Shown: in pieces, positions 25,701 through 37,700 of the stretch
How positions within the stretch are numbered: the first letter of the stretch is position 1
How the letters are laid out: each line of letters starts with the position of its first letter
Program-made: the position numbers and the translations under genes
NCBI GenBank assembly: GCA_008933995.1
Contig: WARS01000034.1
Span: forward strand, 1,813,501-1,877,500
Length of the DNA stretch: 64,000 nucleotides
DNA from: Datnioides undecimradiatus
Taxonomy: Eukaryota; Chordata; Actinopteri; Lobotiformes; Datnioididae
Reading direction: 5' to 3'
Notes under the pieces: model-generated
Databases searched by the model: none
Seen by the model: the letters and a program-made list of their open reading frames with translations, nothing else
Told to the model about the DNA's origin: nothing

Positions 25701-28700
25701 CCATGCTCTTTAAATGCCTGAGATTCATCAGATCGGCTCAGAGATGACGGCGAGAAAATATCCCAAAATTCGATGCGGTTGCAGCATCCGCGTTGTTAAA
25801 GCCCCATTAGCTTTAGTGCTTCTTTCACTGCTGGATGTTCCATCAGAGTTTATAGTTGTATTGATATTAGATTGCTTGTAATCTGAAGTCAAATCAACAT
25901 ATATATTTATATCTGCACATTTAGATCCAAATATCTAAAATGAAATAACGATGAGGGGGTTCACACTTTGTACGGACACTTCAGGAAGTCGGCTCAACAG
26001 CACAGCTACGCCTTTAAGTTGAACTAAACGAAACTCTGAAGTCTTTTGAGGTCAAAATTGAAGAAAATGCTCAGACTGGTCATCAGTTAAAGGCTTTTAT
26101 ATCTCATGTTTGAATCTACATTCCCAGATGCTACAATGCATCTATTTATTTTATCTGCCTTTAAAAGTGGATTGGTACATTATGGGGAGGCTAAACACTT
26201 CCTGCAGTGAGATGAGAGCGTCAGGAGCACTCTCATAGCTGTGCACTAACTATGGAGCTGGAGCCAGGAGGCAATTAGCTTATCTTAGCTTAGCATAAAG
26301 ACTGGAAACAATGGAAAACAGCAGCACAGAGCAGGAAGACAACACGCCTACCAGCACCTCTAAAACTCACTAATTACAAAGATTCAACGTTTTAATTACA
26401 GTATAAGCTTTAGATGTGCTGTAAGGCTAGCTGTTTCCCCCCCACTTCACATCTGACTGTCAGCAGGAAAGCAAATAAGCTTATATCCCCAAATGTCAAA
26501 GTATTTCTTTAAAAACTCCCCGCAAACACTCGCCCTTTCAGCAAAAAGGAAACTGTTATGGTTAAGAGGTCGGGACAGAAAATGCTCAGTAACTACAGCA
26601 ACGATTGTAGTGAAAGTGGAGTGAAGGCATCAGAAAGCAGAGATGCTAAGATGACCTCTGGCCCTTTGGCTGTCCACACAGTGCGCTTCAGGAAAACACT
26701 GCTGGAAAACTGATCTTCAGCTACTGTCTGACAAATCACAGTCACTAACATCTTTCTCTGTGGTATGAATTAGCCACTGTGTTGATAAGATGCAAAACGT
26801 CCATCAATCTCACAAACCCAACAATACAACAATTTTAAAAAAGCCCAAAAATCAAACTGGAACAAAAAGGAACCAAGAGAACAAAAACACGAAAGTGCTG
26901 GAAACCTGATACACACACATAACATCACAGAACATAAAGCACATGTAGGTTTGGCGCTCTCACAGGGAACAAAGGGATATATATAGACACAGGCACACAT
27001 CGGGGAGGGAACGCTAACAAGACACAGGTCAACTAATGACACGGGTGAAAATGACGAGAGGGATGATCAGAGAATAAGCCCGGAGACACAAGAGGAACAA
27101 TACCCGACGAAATAAAACCAACCAATAACAGAATTCAAACTCAAACCGCCACAATTACAGAGTCAATATTGTCTGTCCTGAAGGTTTGTTTGCAGCTCAG
27201 TCCACTGGAAGCGATGATGATGCACTTAAAACACACACAGTCCAAGCAAACCAGCACCTCAGCCTTTTGAGCAACACGGAAACACACACCCCAAGCGCTC
27301 ACCCACACGCATATTTTATTTTTATACATTTTAGCAGAATTCACCCCCCATTTCATGCTCAGCTGCAGCAGATGCTTGATAACTATTCAGCAATCACACT
27401 CTCTTCTTTGTCGCAAGCGCCACTCTGCATTCACAGCAGCAGGCTGTGTCAGCTCGCTAGACGGGGAATTTAACAACCTGCTAAATTTGTAAATGACAGA
27501 CTGTGCTGAAAAATAACTATATTTATGGAGAATATCTCTCAACTTGGCACCGCAATCCTCAGATTGTGGATATGTAAGAAAATAATCAGGTCAGAGCCTC
27601 TATAGTATGACATGGGAGATGTTGTCCCCCTGAGAGCAGCAATTTATCACAGCGACTGTAAGGAAAACTGTGACACGGTTAGAAGTTGTGTCGCCCGTAT
27701 TGAGACATGTTGCGTCGGACCACTTAATACCGACACGTGATGCAGGGACACCAGGGCTTCATCTTTAAACTGAAGGAAGGGATGAAGTAGCAGTTGGCCT
27801 TCACCGTCTGTGGACTGGTGCAGCGTGGCAAACGTACAGCAGGACGGCAGCTGTAGACGAGGAATAGTCAGCATGCAGAGGGATATCGGTCTGTCGTCCC
27901 ATGAGGCGACTGTATCAGAATGTGATGCGTGATGATGAAAATGAGAAGGAAAAGAGAGATTTTTATGTTTCGGGGGAAAAGTGTAGAGGCTTGATGAGGG
28001 AAACAGAAATGGCAGGTTTGAAGCTGGTTACCAAATGTCAAATTGACCCTGTTGCTAAGCCCTTTTCCCTTAGCTACAGTGGCTTTTTCTGTGAAGCTTT
28101 GAGTCCTTAAACTGCACATGCAGCTTGTAATGATTGGGTTAATGGGTTTAAAACTCACAATTCACACTATTTGTCCTCAGTTTCACACAGATGTAAGGAA
28201 CATTGCATCGATCTCATGCAGACTTTATCAACTGAGGTTTAGAGGAAACCTTGGCTGGAGCTGCTGTGGTGCCAAATACTGTACCAAGAGTCTGACAGAG
28301 CTGCTATTGTTAGCCGAAAGTTACATGTTCCAGTCTTTAACTGACTCCTTCTAATGTAGCTACAGGGGACGAAATGCGTCTAAAGCTAAAAAAGGTAGCT
28401 AACGTCTAAATAAACTCCTATTTTACAGCAAATCACACTTTTCTACTTGCGTATTTGCCAAAGAAAATCATTCTTTAGATATTGAATACTGACCCATGGA
28501 CGCCACTTTGCAATGGTGAGAAAACCAAAGTTTGACATCCCTGCCCTGCCTAGTAACAGTTGCTAAGCTACGATTAAACAGTTCCCGTATAGCAGATGGG
28601 TTATACACAGGGTCAACTGTGAATGACAATTCTCTTCAACTGTTAAGTCTTATTTTTTGGACTTTGTGCTGATACTGAAGTTTGTGCTTTGCTTTATCTG

Positions 28701-31700
28701 CTCAGCTTGCAGCAGGGAGGGGAGCCCACCAAATTCAGCTTTCATTAATTGAAGACAAATTGGATCACTGTTGCTGTATCGTCAGTAATCAAGAACAGTT
28801 TTTTAATCAAACTGTCACGGATTATAACCTCCTTTTATGTGACAATGTTTGGCAACTTCAGGTGGGTTAGTCTGAACAGTTCTCCCGAAGTTGCTTGTGC
28901 ACCAGTAAACAATGAAAGAGCTTCTGTTCGGTGGCGGTGAGTTCCTGTGTTTGCAGCTTTTTCAGGCCGAGCGCGTGGGCACAGTTCAGTCCTCCAGCTC
29001 TTTCACCAGTAGACCAGCAATTTGTCTTTCAGCACCTACTGTGAGAGATGCACACAGGAAGAGGGCAATTTGGTTATCTCCTGGCTCTCTACACCTCTCA
29101 GCTAGCACTCTATACTTGTCCAGATTTTTTTTTTTTTTTACAGATTTTTAGCATGTAGCAACAAAGTCGAATCTTTAACCGTTTGATAGCACGCAGCATT
29201 TGGGGACCCGGTACTTTCCTCTTCTTTGACACCTCTTTGTCGCAGGCTGCAGCTGTTTCACTCCCTGCAGACTCCAATAAAAGCCGTTTCCTGTTTTATT
29301 CAAGCACCAGAGTGTGTTATTTTTCATGTGAATCCTCATAAGCTGATGCCTTTGGCTCATGCGCAGGATCACATGTGTTTGTGTGTGGTAGTATGACTGC
29401 GTGCCTGGATTTGAGACTCAATTTTGGAACCTTATCAAGCCACTACAGACATAATGGGGCCCTGATTGGGGGGAAAACAAGGGGGTTGACTGGTAGAGTC
29501 GAGGCACGGCCCTGTAGGATTTCCCCGTTAACATCTTCCTCGATGGGGACAGCTTAACACAAATTGAGCCGTCTCTCCGCGGTCTCCCTCGGCTTGTTAG
29601 CGAAGGGGGGCAGCGGAGGGGCCAGGAGCTCGGAGACTCAGATGACATTTCAGGGAGCCGACTAGAGGCTGGCCTTTTGAAGAAACAAGCCACAGAGAGG
29701 CAGGATCACTAATTAGCCCTCTGCGTCCCCGAGTCTCACAACTTACTGTCTTGTTAGATTTCACACCTCAAGTTCAACAAATAATGTGAAAGGATATGAT
29801 TTAAATTTAACTGAGAACGCAGGGACAGGAAATTGTAGAGCACTTCTCCTGAAGAAGTTCTGTTCAGGCTGAAAGTGACATTTACATTTGGTTATAAATA
29901 ATTGTTTTCTCACCTCTAGCAGCTAATCTGTCGGGTAGTTTTAACCTTAATAATAAACATCAGTACTTCCAAACCCTCAGTTTAGGAGCAGCTGTGCCTC
30001 AGAACCCGACTTTAAAGTGAAATTTGAAATAGCGTGGAGTCTATGAATGGCACTGCTATAATCCCTGCATCCATTAACATTTTTGTGGCTTAGATTTCTG
30101 CCTGACCTTCACAGAATTACAACATTCGGCATGAATGAAAATCACATGAATGGTTCAAGAGTGGGACTGCAGAACAAGCTTGATCACCGGTCTACAAGGT
30201 GCCGTAAGCTGCTGCTTTAAAGCGAGAAATGCGTTTGGCATCCCGCCATCATCAGCTGTTGAATACTGTTCTCTGCGCCCGGCTGGAGCGCCGCACAGAT
30301 GCAGCAATCGCTGACAATTATTATGTTTAGGTTTGATTGCACATGATGCAGGCAGGCAATTAAGAAAACAATGTGACACGAACATAATTCATTCTCCCAG
30401 CAAATTATATCAGCTGGCTGTTTGATCCCAGAGCAGGGCAGGTGTTCCATCTGCAGCTTTCTGCTTCACTGCCGATGTGCTGTTGAGCAAGCATCTGAAG
30501 AACTCAGCACGGTAGACAATCAGTTTATGAGGCAGTCATCCAACTACCTGCACTAGATACACTAGATAATGTAATGTGTGCATAAATATGTTTCACGTGC
30601 ACTGAAGGTGTCCGTCCTTGTAGAAAGAGTTGGGTGTGTTTCTCCACCCCTGCTTCTGTCCACTCACTTTACACAATCACATCTTCTAAAATTGTCAGTT
30701 AAGGACTCATGATAGCTAATAACGTCACTAATGAGCCATATTGAGTTTTACTTTCATGTCAGAAGTCATTTTGTCACACTGTCACACTCTTTAGATGATG
30801 GATATCTCACCAGGGAATGAAACTCTTCAAAGTCTGATTACACTGTGCAACTCGGCCAATAAAGTAATCTTCATCTTTCTCTCCCTCCCTCTTTCTCTGC
30901 TGGCTCAGAGCCACCCAGGCCTCGGCAACCCCCCTCTGCCGTGCGGGACCAGGCATGCGTCGTGCTCTCCAGCTCCGACGGCGAGCCAGAGCTCAGCCAA
31001 GGAAAAGCCCAGCCTCCAAAATCGCGCAAAGACAAACAGAGCGAGGAGGAGGAGGAGGAGGAGGAGGATGAGCCTCCGAAAGACAAACAGAAACTAGGAG
31101 AAGCAGAGGAGGAGGACAAGCGGCAGCTCAAAGGCAAACAATCAGCAGGAGAGCGAGGCGACAACGTCGCTGGCAGTGGCGGCCACCTCCCCCCTGACCA
31201 CACACAGGGTAATCCCACCTGCAATCTTCTCCTTTTCATATCTAGGGAAATTGGCTGGGGCCGCGTTGTCACCTGCCCATATAATGCTGTTTAATATCAT
31301 CACTTGAAACCAATAAGGGACTATATCTCATTCCATATGTGGCTGGGCATTATTATTCTTACTATTATTAGTATCTAGTTGGGGATATTGCCTATTTCTG
31401 CACTCAGGAAGGAGATATTGAGTAAAACCTCACTAATCTCCAGAGTGCAGCTTGTTGAAACAAGAGACCTGCTGCGAGCACCAAAACACACACAAGGCCT
31501 GGGGTTCAGTCTCTGCCCGGTCGGTAACTGATGAGCTCCTGATTGGCGATTTTTTAATAAAGTGGACTGAGGTCTAATTACATAAAAGGCACAAGTTTCC
31601 TCCCGACACCAACTTATCCTTGAAACACAACCTGCTTCCCCATCCACTCTGGTTATATGTGTACATGTCTGCAAGTCTCTGAGGGATGTGAAGAAACAAA

Positions 31701-34700
31701 TTCCCAATTACACAGTGTGTAATATTGCAAATTAAGACCTCTGTGTTCAAGTACTTGTGTCTCAAAGGGATACGCAAAGCAATAAATTGCGCTAATTACA
31801 AAGAACTAATTACACCGTGTGCAATATGAAGAGCTCTAAAAAAAATGCCAGACTAGCAGAGTCTAAGAAAAGCCTGTGACCTGGGTGTTGCCTCTGAAAG
31901 CGTGCAGACATTTTGGACCAGAGTTATTGAAGAATGAAACTGAGCTGGGCTGTTTTTTAAAGCTTCTTTGCCGAATACTTAACATAGGCAGGAACACAAA
32001 CCATTTAGGTTTTAACAGGCAAGCCATCAACCCCTATTACCCTTTAACATCGCAAGATCAGTGCGCAGCAACCTGGCGGATTCGTTTCCTTTCAGCGCCA
32101 CACACACACGCCTTGACATCTATTAGTGGCCAGAGATTGTTGAGCAGTTAATTTCCCTCTCTGGTCTCTGCAGCTACCTGTGCCCCCCAACGGTTTAGGA
32201 TTGAATCCCACTGCAGCTTCCCCTGCAGTGCCTTCTGCACTCTGTGCCCCCCCTCCCCCAACTACTGTCAGGCGAAAACATACTAAAGGTGAGCGAAAGG
32301 CCCACTTTCTTTTTTTAAAAAAAACACAAAAAAACACCTCTATTTAGAGCGACTCTAGGGGAGAGATAAAAGCTTCACTGTCGATCAGAAATGGCAGCAC
32401 TAAAGAGACCCTGCTGGATGCCAAGTTGGCCCCCACCTCCCCTTTAGATCTGTACTTTTCCCTGGAGACAACCAATATCTATCTATCTATCTATCTATCT
32501 ATCTGTCTGTCTGTCTGTCTGTCTGTCTAGCTTGCCAGCTGTCCTTTTAATTTACTGTCATATATGTATCTATCCTTTTCCTGTCTGTCTGTCTTTATAT
32601 TTGTCTGTCTTTCTGTCTGGCTGTCACCTAGACTGTGTCTGTGTCTGTCTGTGTAGCTGTGTATCTCTCTGGTATCTGTCCATTTGTCATTCTGTGTCTC
32701 TGCCTGTTTGCAAGCCTGCCTGCCTGTCTCTCTTTCTGTGTCTCTGCCTGTCTGTCGGTTTGTCTCTCTTTCTGTGTCTCTACCCATCCGTCTGCATGCC
32801 CCTCCGTCTCTCTGCCCGTGTGTTTGCGTCTGTCTATCCCTCCATCTGTCCTGTTTGTGGTTAGTCAGTTTGTTAGTTCCACGCCGTTGCCAGTCCGTCT
32901 CCGTCAGCGTGGGTTTAGTATGAAACACAGCGGCTGTCCAATAAAAGTGACCTATGGGGTCAGGAGCGGAGCCTAATGATTTTCCTCTACCTGCCCGTGG
33001 TTTTAGAAGGCAAACCGCAGAGCTGTCGGCCGCCCACATCTCTTGATTGCTCTGAGATTACTTTCCTCACAGCACAGACAGGCAATCACTCCTCCTCCAC
33101 CCCTCCGTCTCTCTCTCCTTACTGTCTGTCTCTCCATCTATCTGCATGACCCAAACATTTCAACATGGACGCGCGTTTCCTTGTTTGTTTTTTTTCAATG
33201 TCAGTTCAAGTGTTGCAGCAGCTGCACCAAACCTCCTCATACTTGAAGTGCACAGTTATGATTTTGTGTTTTTTTTTTCCCCTATATTTTTTGTTTCGAT
33301 CCTGCAGAAGATGAGATGACTCAGTCCAATTAGGCGTTGTTTTCTTTCTCTCGCAGTAAAATAACAGATAAATCCCTTGGGGTGTTTTGAAGGCACTGTT
33401 CATACTGTGTAAGTGACAGTCTAATAAGACGGCTTTGTAAGATGAATTGCCCCCATCGTATAAATGGCCCACTTAATGCAGCTGGCGCGTTCCGCCACTG
33501 CAAACAGGGGAAGGGGGGAAAAAAACTGCTTACAACAAATATAGGCTGCACATTGCAGAGCTGCTAGGTTTCATTACAGAGGTAGAGGGACAGATAGATG
33601 GGATTTTGTAAAATGCCAGTGTCCTAAAAATGTTTGGGTTCTAGGTTTGTAACACTGCACAATGCTTCCGTCTGGTCATCTTGGTATTTTCAGACAGAAA
33701 GTGGCCCAATTCGGCTGAAACCACACTGAGATTAGAACAGCCTGTACTGGACCCGGGGAAATTGCACCTATGAGGACAGCAAACATAAAAATGAAAGATA
33801 TGGACATTGTACAGGAGAGGTCAAAGAGAAGAATTGACTTATCAGGATGATCTCGCCCTGAAACCAAAAAGTTTTCACATCCAACTGCAACACAAATATT
33901 AAACAAATCAGTCATGGAATATGACCAAGTTGGGTTTTACTGTTTTTAGGTGTGAGCGCTTATTTTGTCTCTTTTCTGAAGTAGGTACATTAAAGTCCCC
34001 GAGACATTGGTTTCAAGTTATTTCTCTGTAAAATGCGATATGCATGATGAAATAGCCAAAATTTAATTAAACCTCTTAAGTATTAATTATGAATAGTCAA
34101 TCAGTTCATGAATTTTACCGTATTTTAATGAAAATGTTGCTAAATCCTGGTTGGTGCATGAAAGTACTTGATAGCATCCTTTTCTAAATGAGTCCCACTC
34201 ACTTCACCAGTGAGATACAAAGACACAAAATCAGAAATATACATTACGTTATGACCTGTCACTCATAATAATTAGAAACAGACTGAGGAAATGTGTTTGC
34301 TGGGCCTTTAACATCTCGCTAACATCAGCTCAAAGCAGTTGTGATATGACTTTCTGTCATGCCATGATACCACACTGTTAAAAATGACTTGTTTGATTCT
34401 GGCCTTCATTCAGAGCATGATGGGAGGGAAGTCTTTGTTTCACTGCGTCACTCAGCCCTCCTTGTGTTTGAGTACAAAGGCTGATTCTGTCCCATAACCA
34501 CCAGAGACCCGGTGCAGGTACATGGCAGCACCTGTTTGATGGAAACGCTCTTGTCACATGCAGACATCAAGCCTGTGTCAGTATTTCCCTCCATTAGCTA
34601 GCCAAACGGACACACGCACACACACGTTGTCACGAACACACACACACACACACACACACAGACAAGGCAGACAACTGGCCACGCGAAGTGATTTAAGGCA

Positions 34701-37700
34701 AGTATTATCAGAGTGTTATAGGTCATTGTCTAAATGAAGCGTGGTCGAGCAGCGGCGGTCTCATTTCCACCGCCTGACCTTTTCTTGCTAGATGCTGGCA
34801 GGATGAGCGAGCTACATTGCTGACATTAATGACCCGCTCTCTCTCTCTCTCCTTCTCTTCCTCCCTTCTCTCTTCTCCTCTCCGTTTCTCTCCATCTGCG
34901 ACTGTCATTTTATCACTCTCTCGCTTTCGCTCTGGGTGCCTTTCCATCCTGTTGTTCAGCGAATTCCTGAGTGAACTTGTGAAAAATAAATTGGGAGGTT
35001 TCTGTCAAAGGAGTAAGCTTTTAATGTAGCCGCACAGTAATACACAACATTAAATGAACAGTGTGTCATTGAGGGTAACATCAGTGGGTTTAACTCTGGT
35101 AACCCTGACAAGCAAACAGTCCTTTCACTGGTCAAAATATAGCAATAAAGCATTGCTGATGAATGCTCATCAGAAATTTATGGATCCAAGCTGATCGTAT
35201 ATTTTCGAACAGCTCCAAAAATTATGGACGTCGTCAAATCTACATTCTGGCAAAGCATGTTGGTGTTTTGACGAGTCTAAAATGTCTGGCAGCTGTTTTT
35301 CATGAGTTCAGTTTTGCTTGAAAAACTGAACCCAGCACTCGTGCGTTGGACCAATCATCAAGCCGAAGGGGGGTGTTCAGATTACCACAACTCGCCGCCT
35401 CTGCCGCTCGGTGGAGATCGAAAATGAAGTGTGATTCTGCAAATGCACGGCTCAGTTTCCCCCCTCCTTATATTTATTCATAAAACTTAGGACCAACAAC
35501 CAGCATGTGGTGTGAATGTCCAATGAGGTCCAATTTCGAGAGACTTCCTGTCTTTATTCCATGTTCCTGTCTGCTCACCACTGAGACCATAGCACATTCA
35601 AAGTGACTGCTGGCACAGATATTAAGCTGAAACATTGCACGATTGGAGGTAATTGTCATTCTAAGCACTTATATTTTGATTATCTGGCAACATTTTGATG
35701 CCGGAAAGTCACATTCATCTGACCAAAGAACTCCTCTATTCATTCATAATGAAAGATCTCATTCCAGATTTTATAAGAAATGTTTCAGAGCAATAAACCT
35801 ACATGTAAGGTCTTTTCCCCAAACCTGTACCACACGTGCATACACATGTAAATGATCTGCTACAAATGTCATATCTTCCCAATATTGTCCTGTGTATACT
35901 CAGTCTCAAAAGCTGCTGGAGTTTAATGTCTCTGCGAGTCATTGCATTACCAGAGGAGCAAACAGAGGCACCACTAAAGCTGGGAAAGCCAATAATGAGT
36001 CAATAATATATACTCAGTAAGATATTAGTCAGCCTCTCCCCGTCTCCCTGCAGACCGGCGTGCAGCGGTGTGTCTGTCTACTGCTGCTGATGCTAATGAC
36101 GATGATGAGGGCAGCGATGGAGGAGACGCCAACGCCGCCCATCCCGTCTACCCAGGCCTGCAGTTCTGCGCCAGCCAGTACACAGACCGAATATATCTTT
36201 ACTCCAAGGTACGGCAGCCTGCGTGAGCGTTTGATTGTGCGTACTGGATAATGATTAGACTCGGGCTCAGAAGGGGACCAGAGATGTTTTACTAATGATT
36301 GAATGATTTTTTTTTTTTGATTTTTTTTTTACTCAAGGCTGTAAATAGAAGGAGCTCTAATGTATCTTTACAACCGTGTGTGTGTGTGTGTGTGTGTGTA
36401 CATTACAGCCAGGAAAAGCAGCATGGTGGCTGTGGCAGGATTTAAAGGCGCAATGTGCACTTTCCTCAGTCAAAACAATCAACAAAAGATTCACTCCGGT
36501 GATGTCATGAGGTAGCGTGGGATCATGGGAGTTGGTGTCTCTGAGCTGAGCTGCCGGTCAGACAACTACGATCCAGACGTTGTTAATCTGGTTGAAATAC
36601 AGAGTTAAAACAACCAAGATCCAAAACGTGAGTTGCCTTGAACCTGGATAAAAAGTCAGTTTATTATTATTCTGGCCTCTGGCTTGTTGCTGCCAGACAA
36701 CCACAGCGATGACATTTGCCAAAAGGGATATGACGCCGTTGACAGACAACCAAATGACACCTAGAACAGCTGTCTTGATTAAAATTACAGATTTCTCTAA
36801 GTTTGAATATTGTTGGAAACATTTGGGAACCATATAAATTAAAGGTTTCTGTAAACATCTTCTTTGCTTCCATATGCTCCTGTCAGGTTGGTCGCCTTTT
36901 CGCAGCCATTTGTGTCTGTGATGCAGACCTTCTGACAGCCGCATTACGGGAGGCACAGGTAAATAATGAAGTGAATCATGGCTGAGTTCCATTTAGCTGC
37001 TTCAGTTTCAGGATCCTGGTATTGTTCGCGCTGGATCACTGTCACGCTGTCGTGGCTTACGGGGACAAGCGAACGGAGCGGAGCCAGCGTTGATGTTATT
37101 AGTAGCAAATGGTCGTCAGTTATGGGGGCATGCTCATAATTTTAACTTGAATTCAGAAGCACCGTGTTTCTGCTACAGACTCAAGTACATATGTTGCTGA
37201 TGATGCTCTGACTCGCAGTTTGCAGTGTTGCAGCAAACAGCACGTAGGGTTTGTTTAATAGTGATTTAGTTTAATTTTCCATCAATAACTCACGTCAGCA
37301 GGTATTTCTTTCATCCAGCACCATCAACACCCCTCATTTCCCTTTAGTAGACCACAGCCGGTGTATAAAGCCCGAGCAGGCAGGCCCGTTTAAACTGTTA
37401 AAACACCTCATAAAGAAACAAAAGTCTCCATGGTTTTTGTCCCTTTGGTACAAAACATTGGACATGTGACTGGGTATCACAATTCAATCTGTTACTTCTG
37501 CAGCTATTTGAAAATGCAAACCCCACTTGTGCAGCTTTAACTGTCAGGAAACAGGAGCCCCTCTTACTCTCTAAATGAAAGTCAGAAGCTCCTGATGTAA
37601 TAATCTTTATTTCATGTCTCAAGGCAATAAGAATAAATAAAACTGAAAGGCCATGTAGAGTTTTGATAGCCCCTCGATGTTTTGTTCCTTACCAGCTTGT

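Larger units (their letters stand above)
25116..30908 (+). other. Intron 11
   Basis: GT-AG, phase 1, 5.8 kb. It holds a family B repeat at 26150-26420, an A-rich repeat at 26800-27140, decayed repeat-like DNA near 28110-28640, T14 at 29126-29139 and a GC-richer TAAT-bearing block at 29380-29760. No other gene is seen. Confidence 0.83.
31209..36053 (+). other. Intron 12
   Basis: GT-AG, phase 1. It holds a candidate alternative exon at 32174/32199-32288, a tetranucleotide repeat domain at 32475-32880, (CA)n at 34635-34662 and a pyrimidine-rich stretch at 34838-34890. No other gene is seen. Confidence 0.8.

Noticed and set aside
32527-33039. 170-codon − strand open frame rich in Thr, Asp, Arg and Gln
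   Set aside because: It is the translation of the degenerate tetranucleotide repeat domain, which stays open because the unit lacks stop codons.
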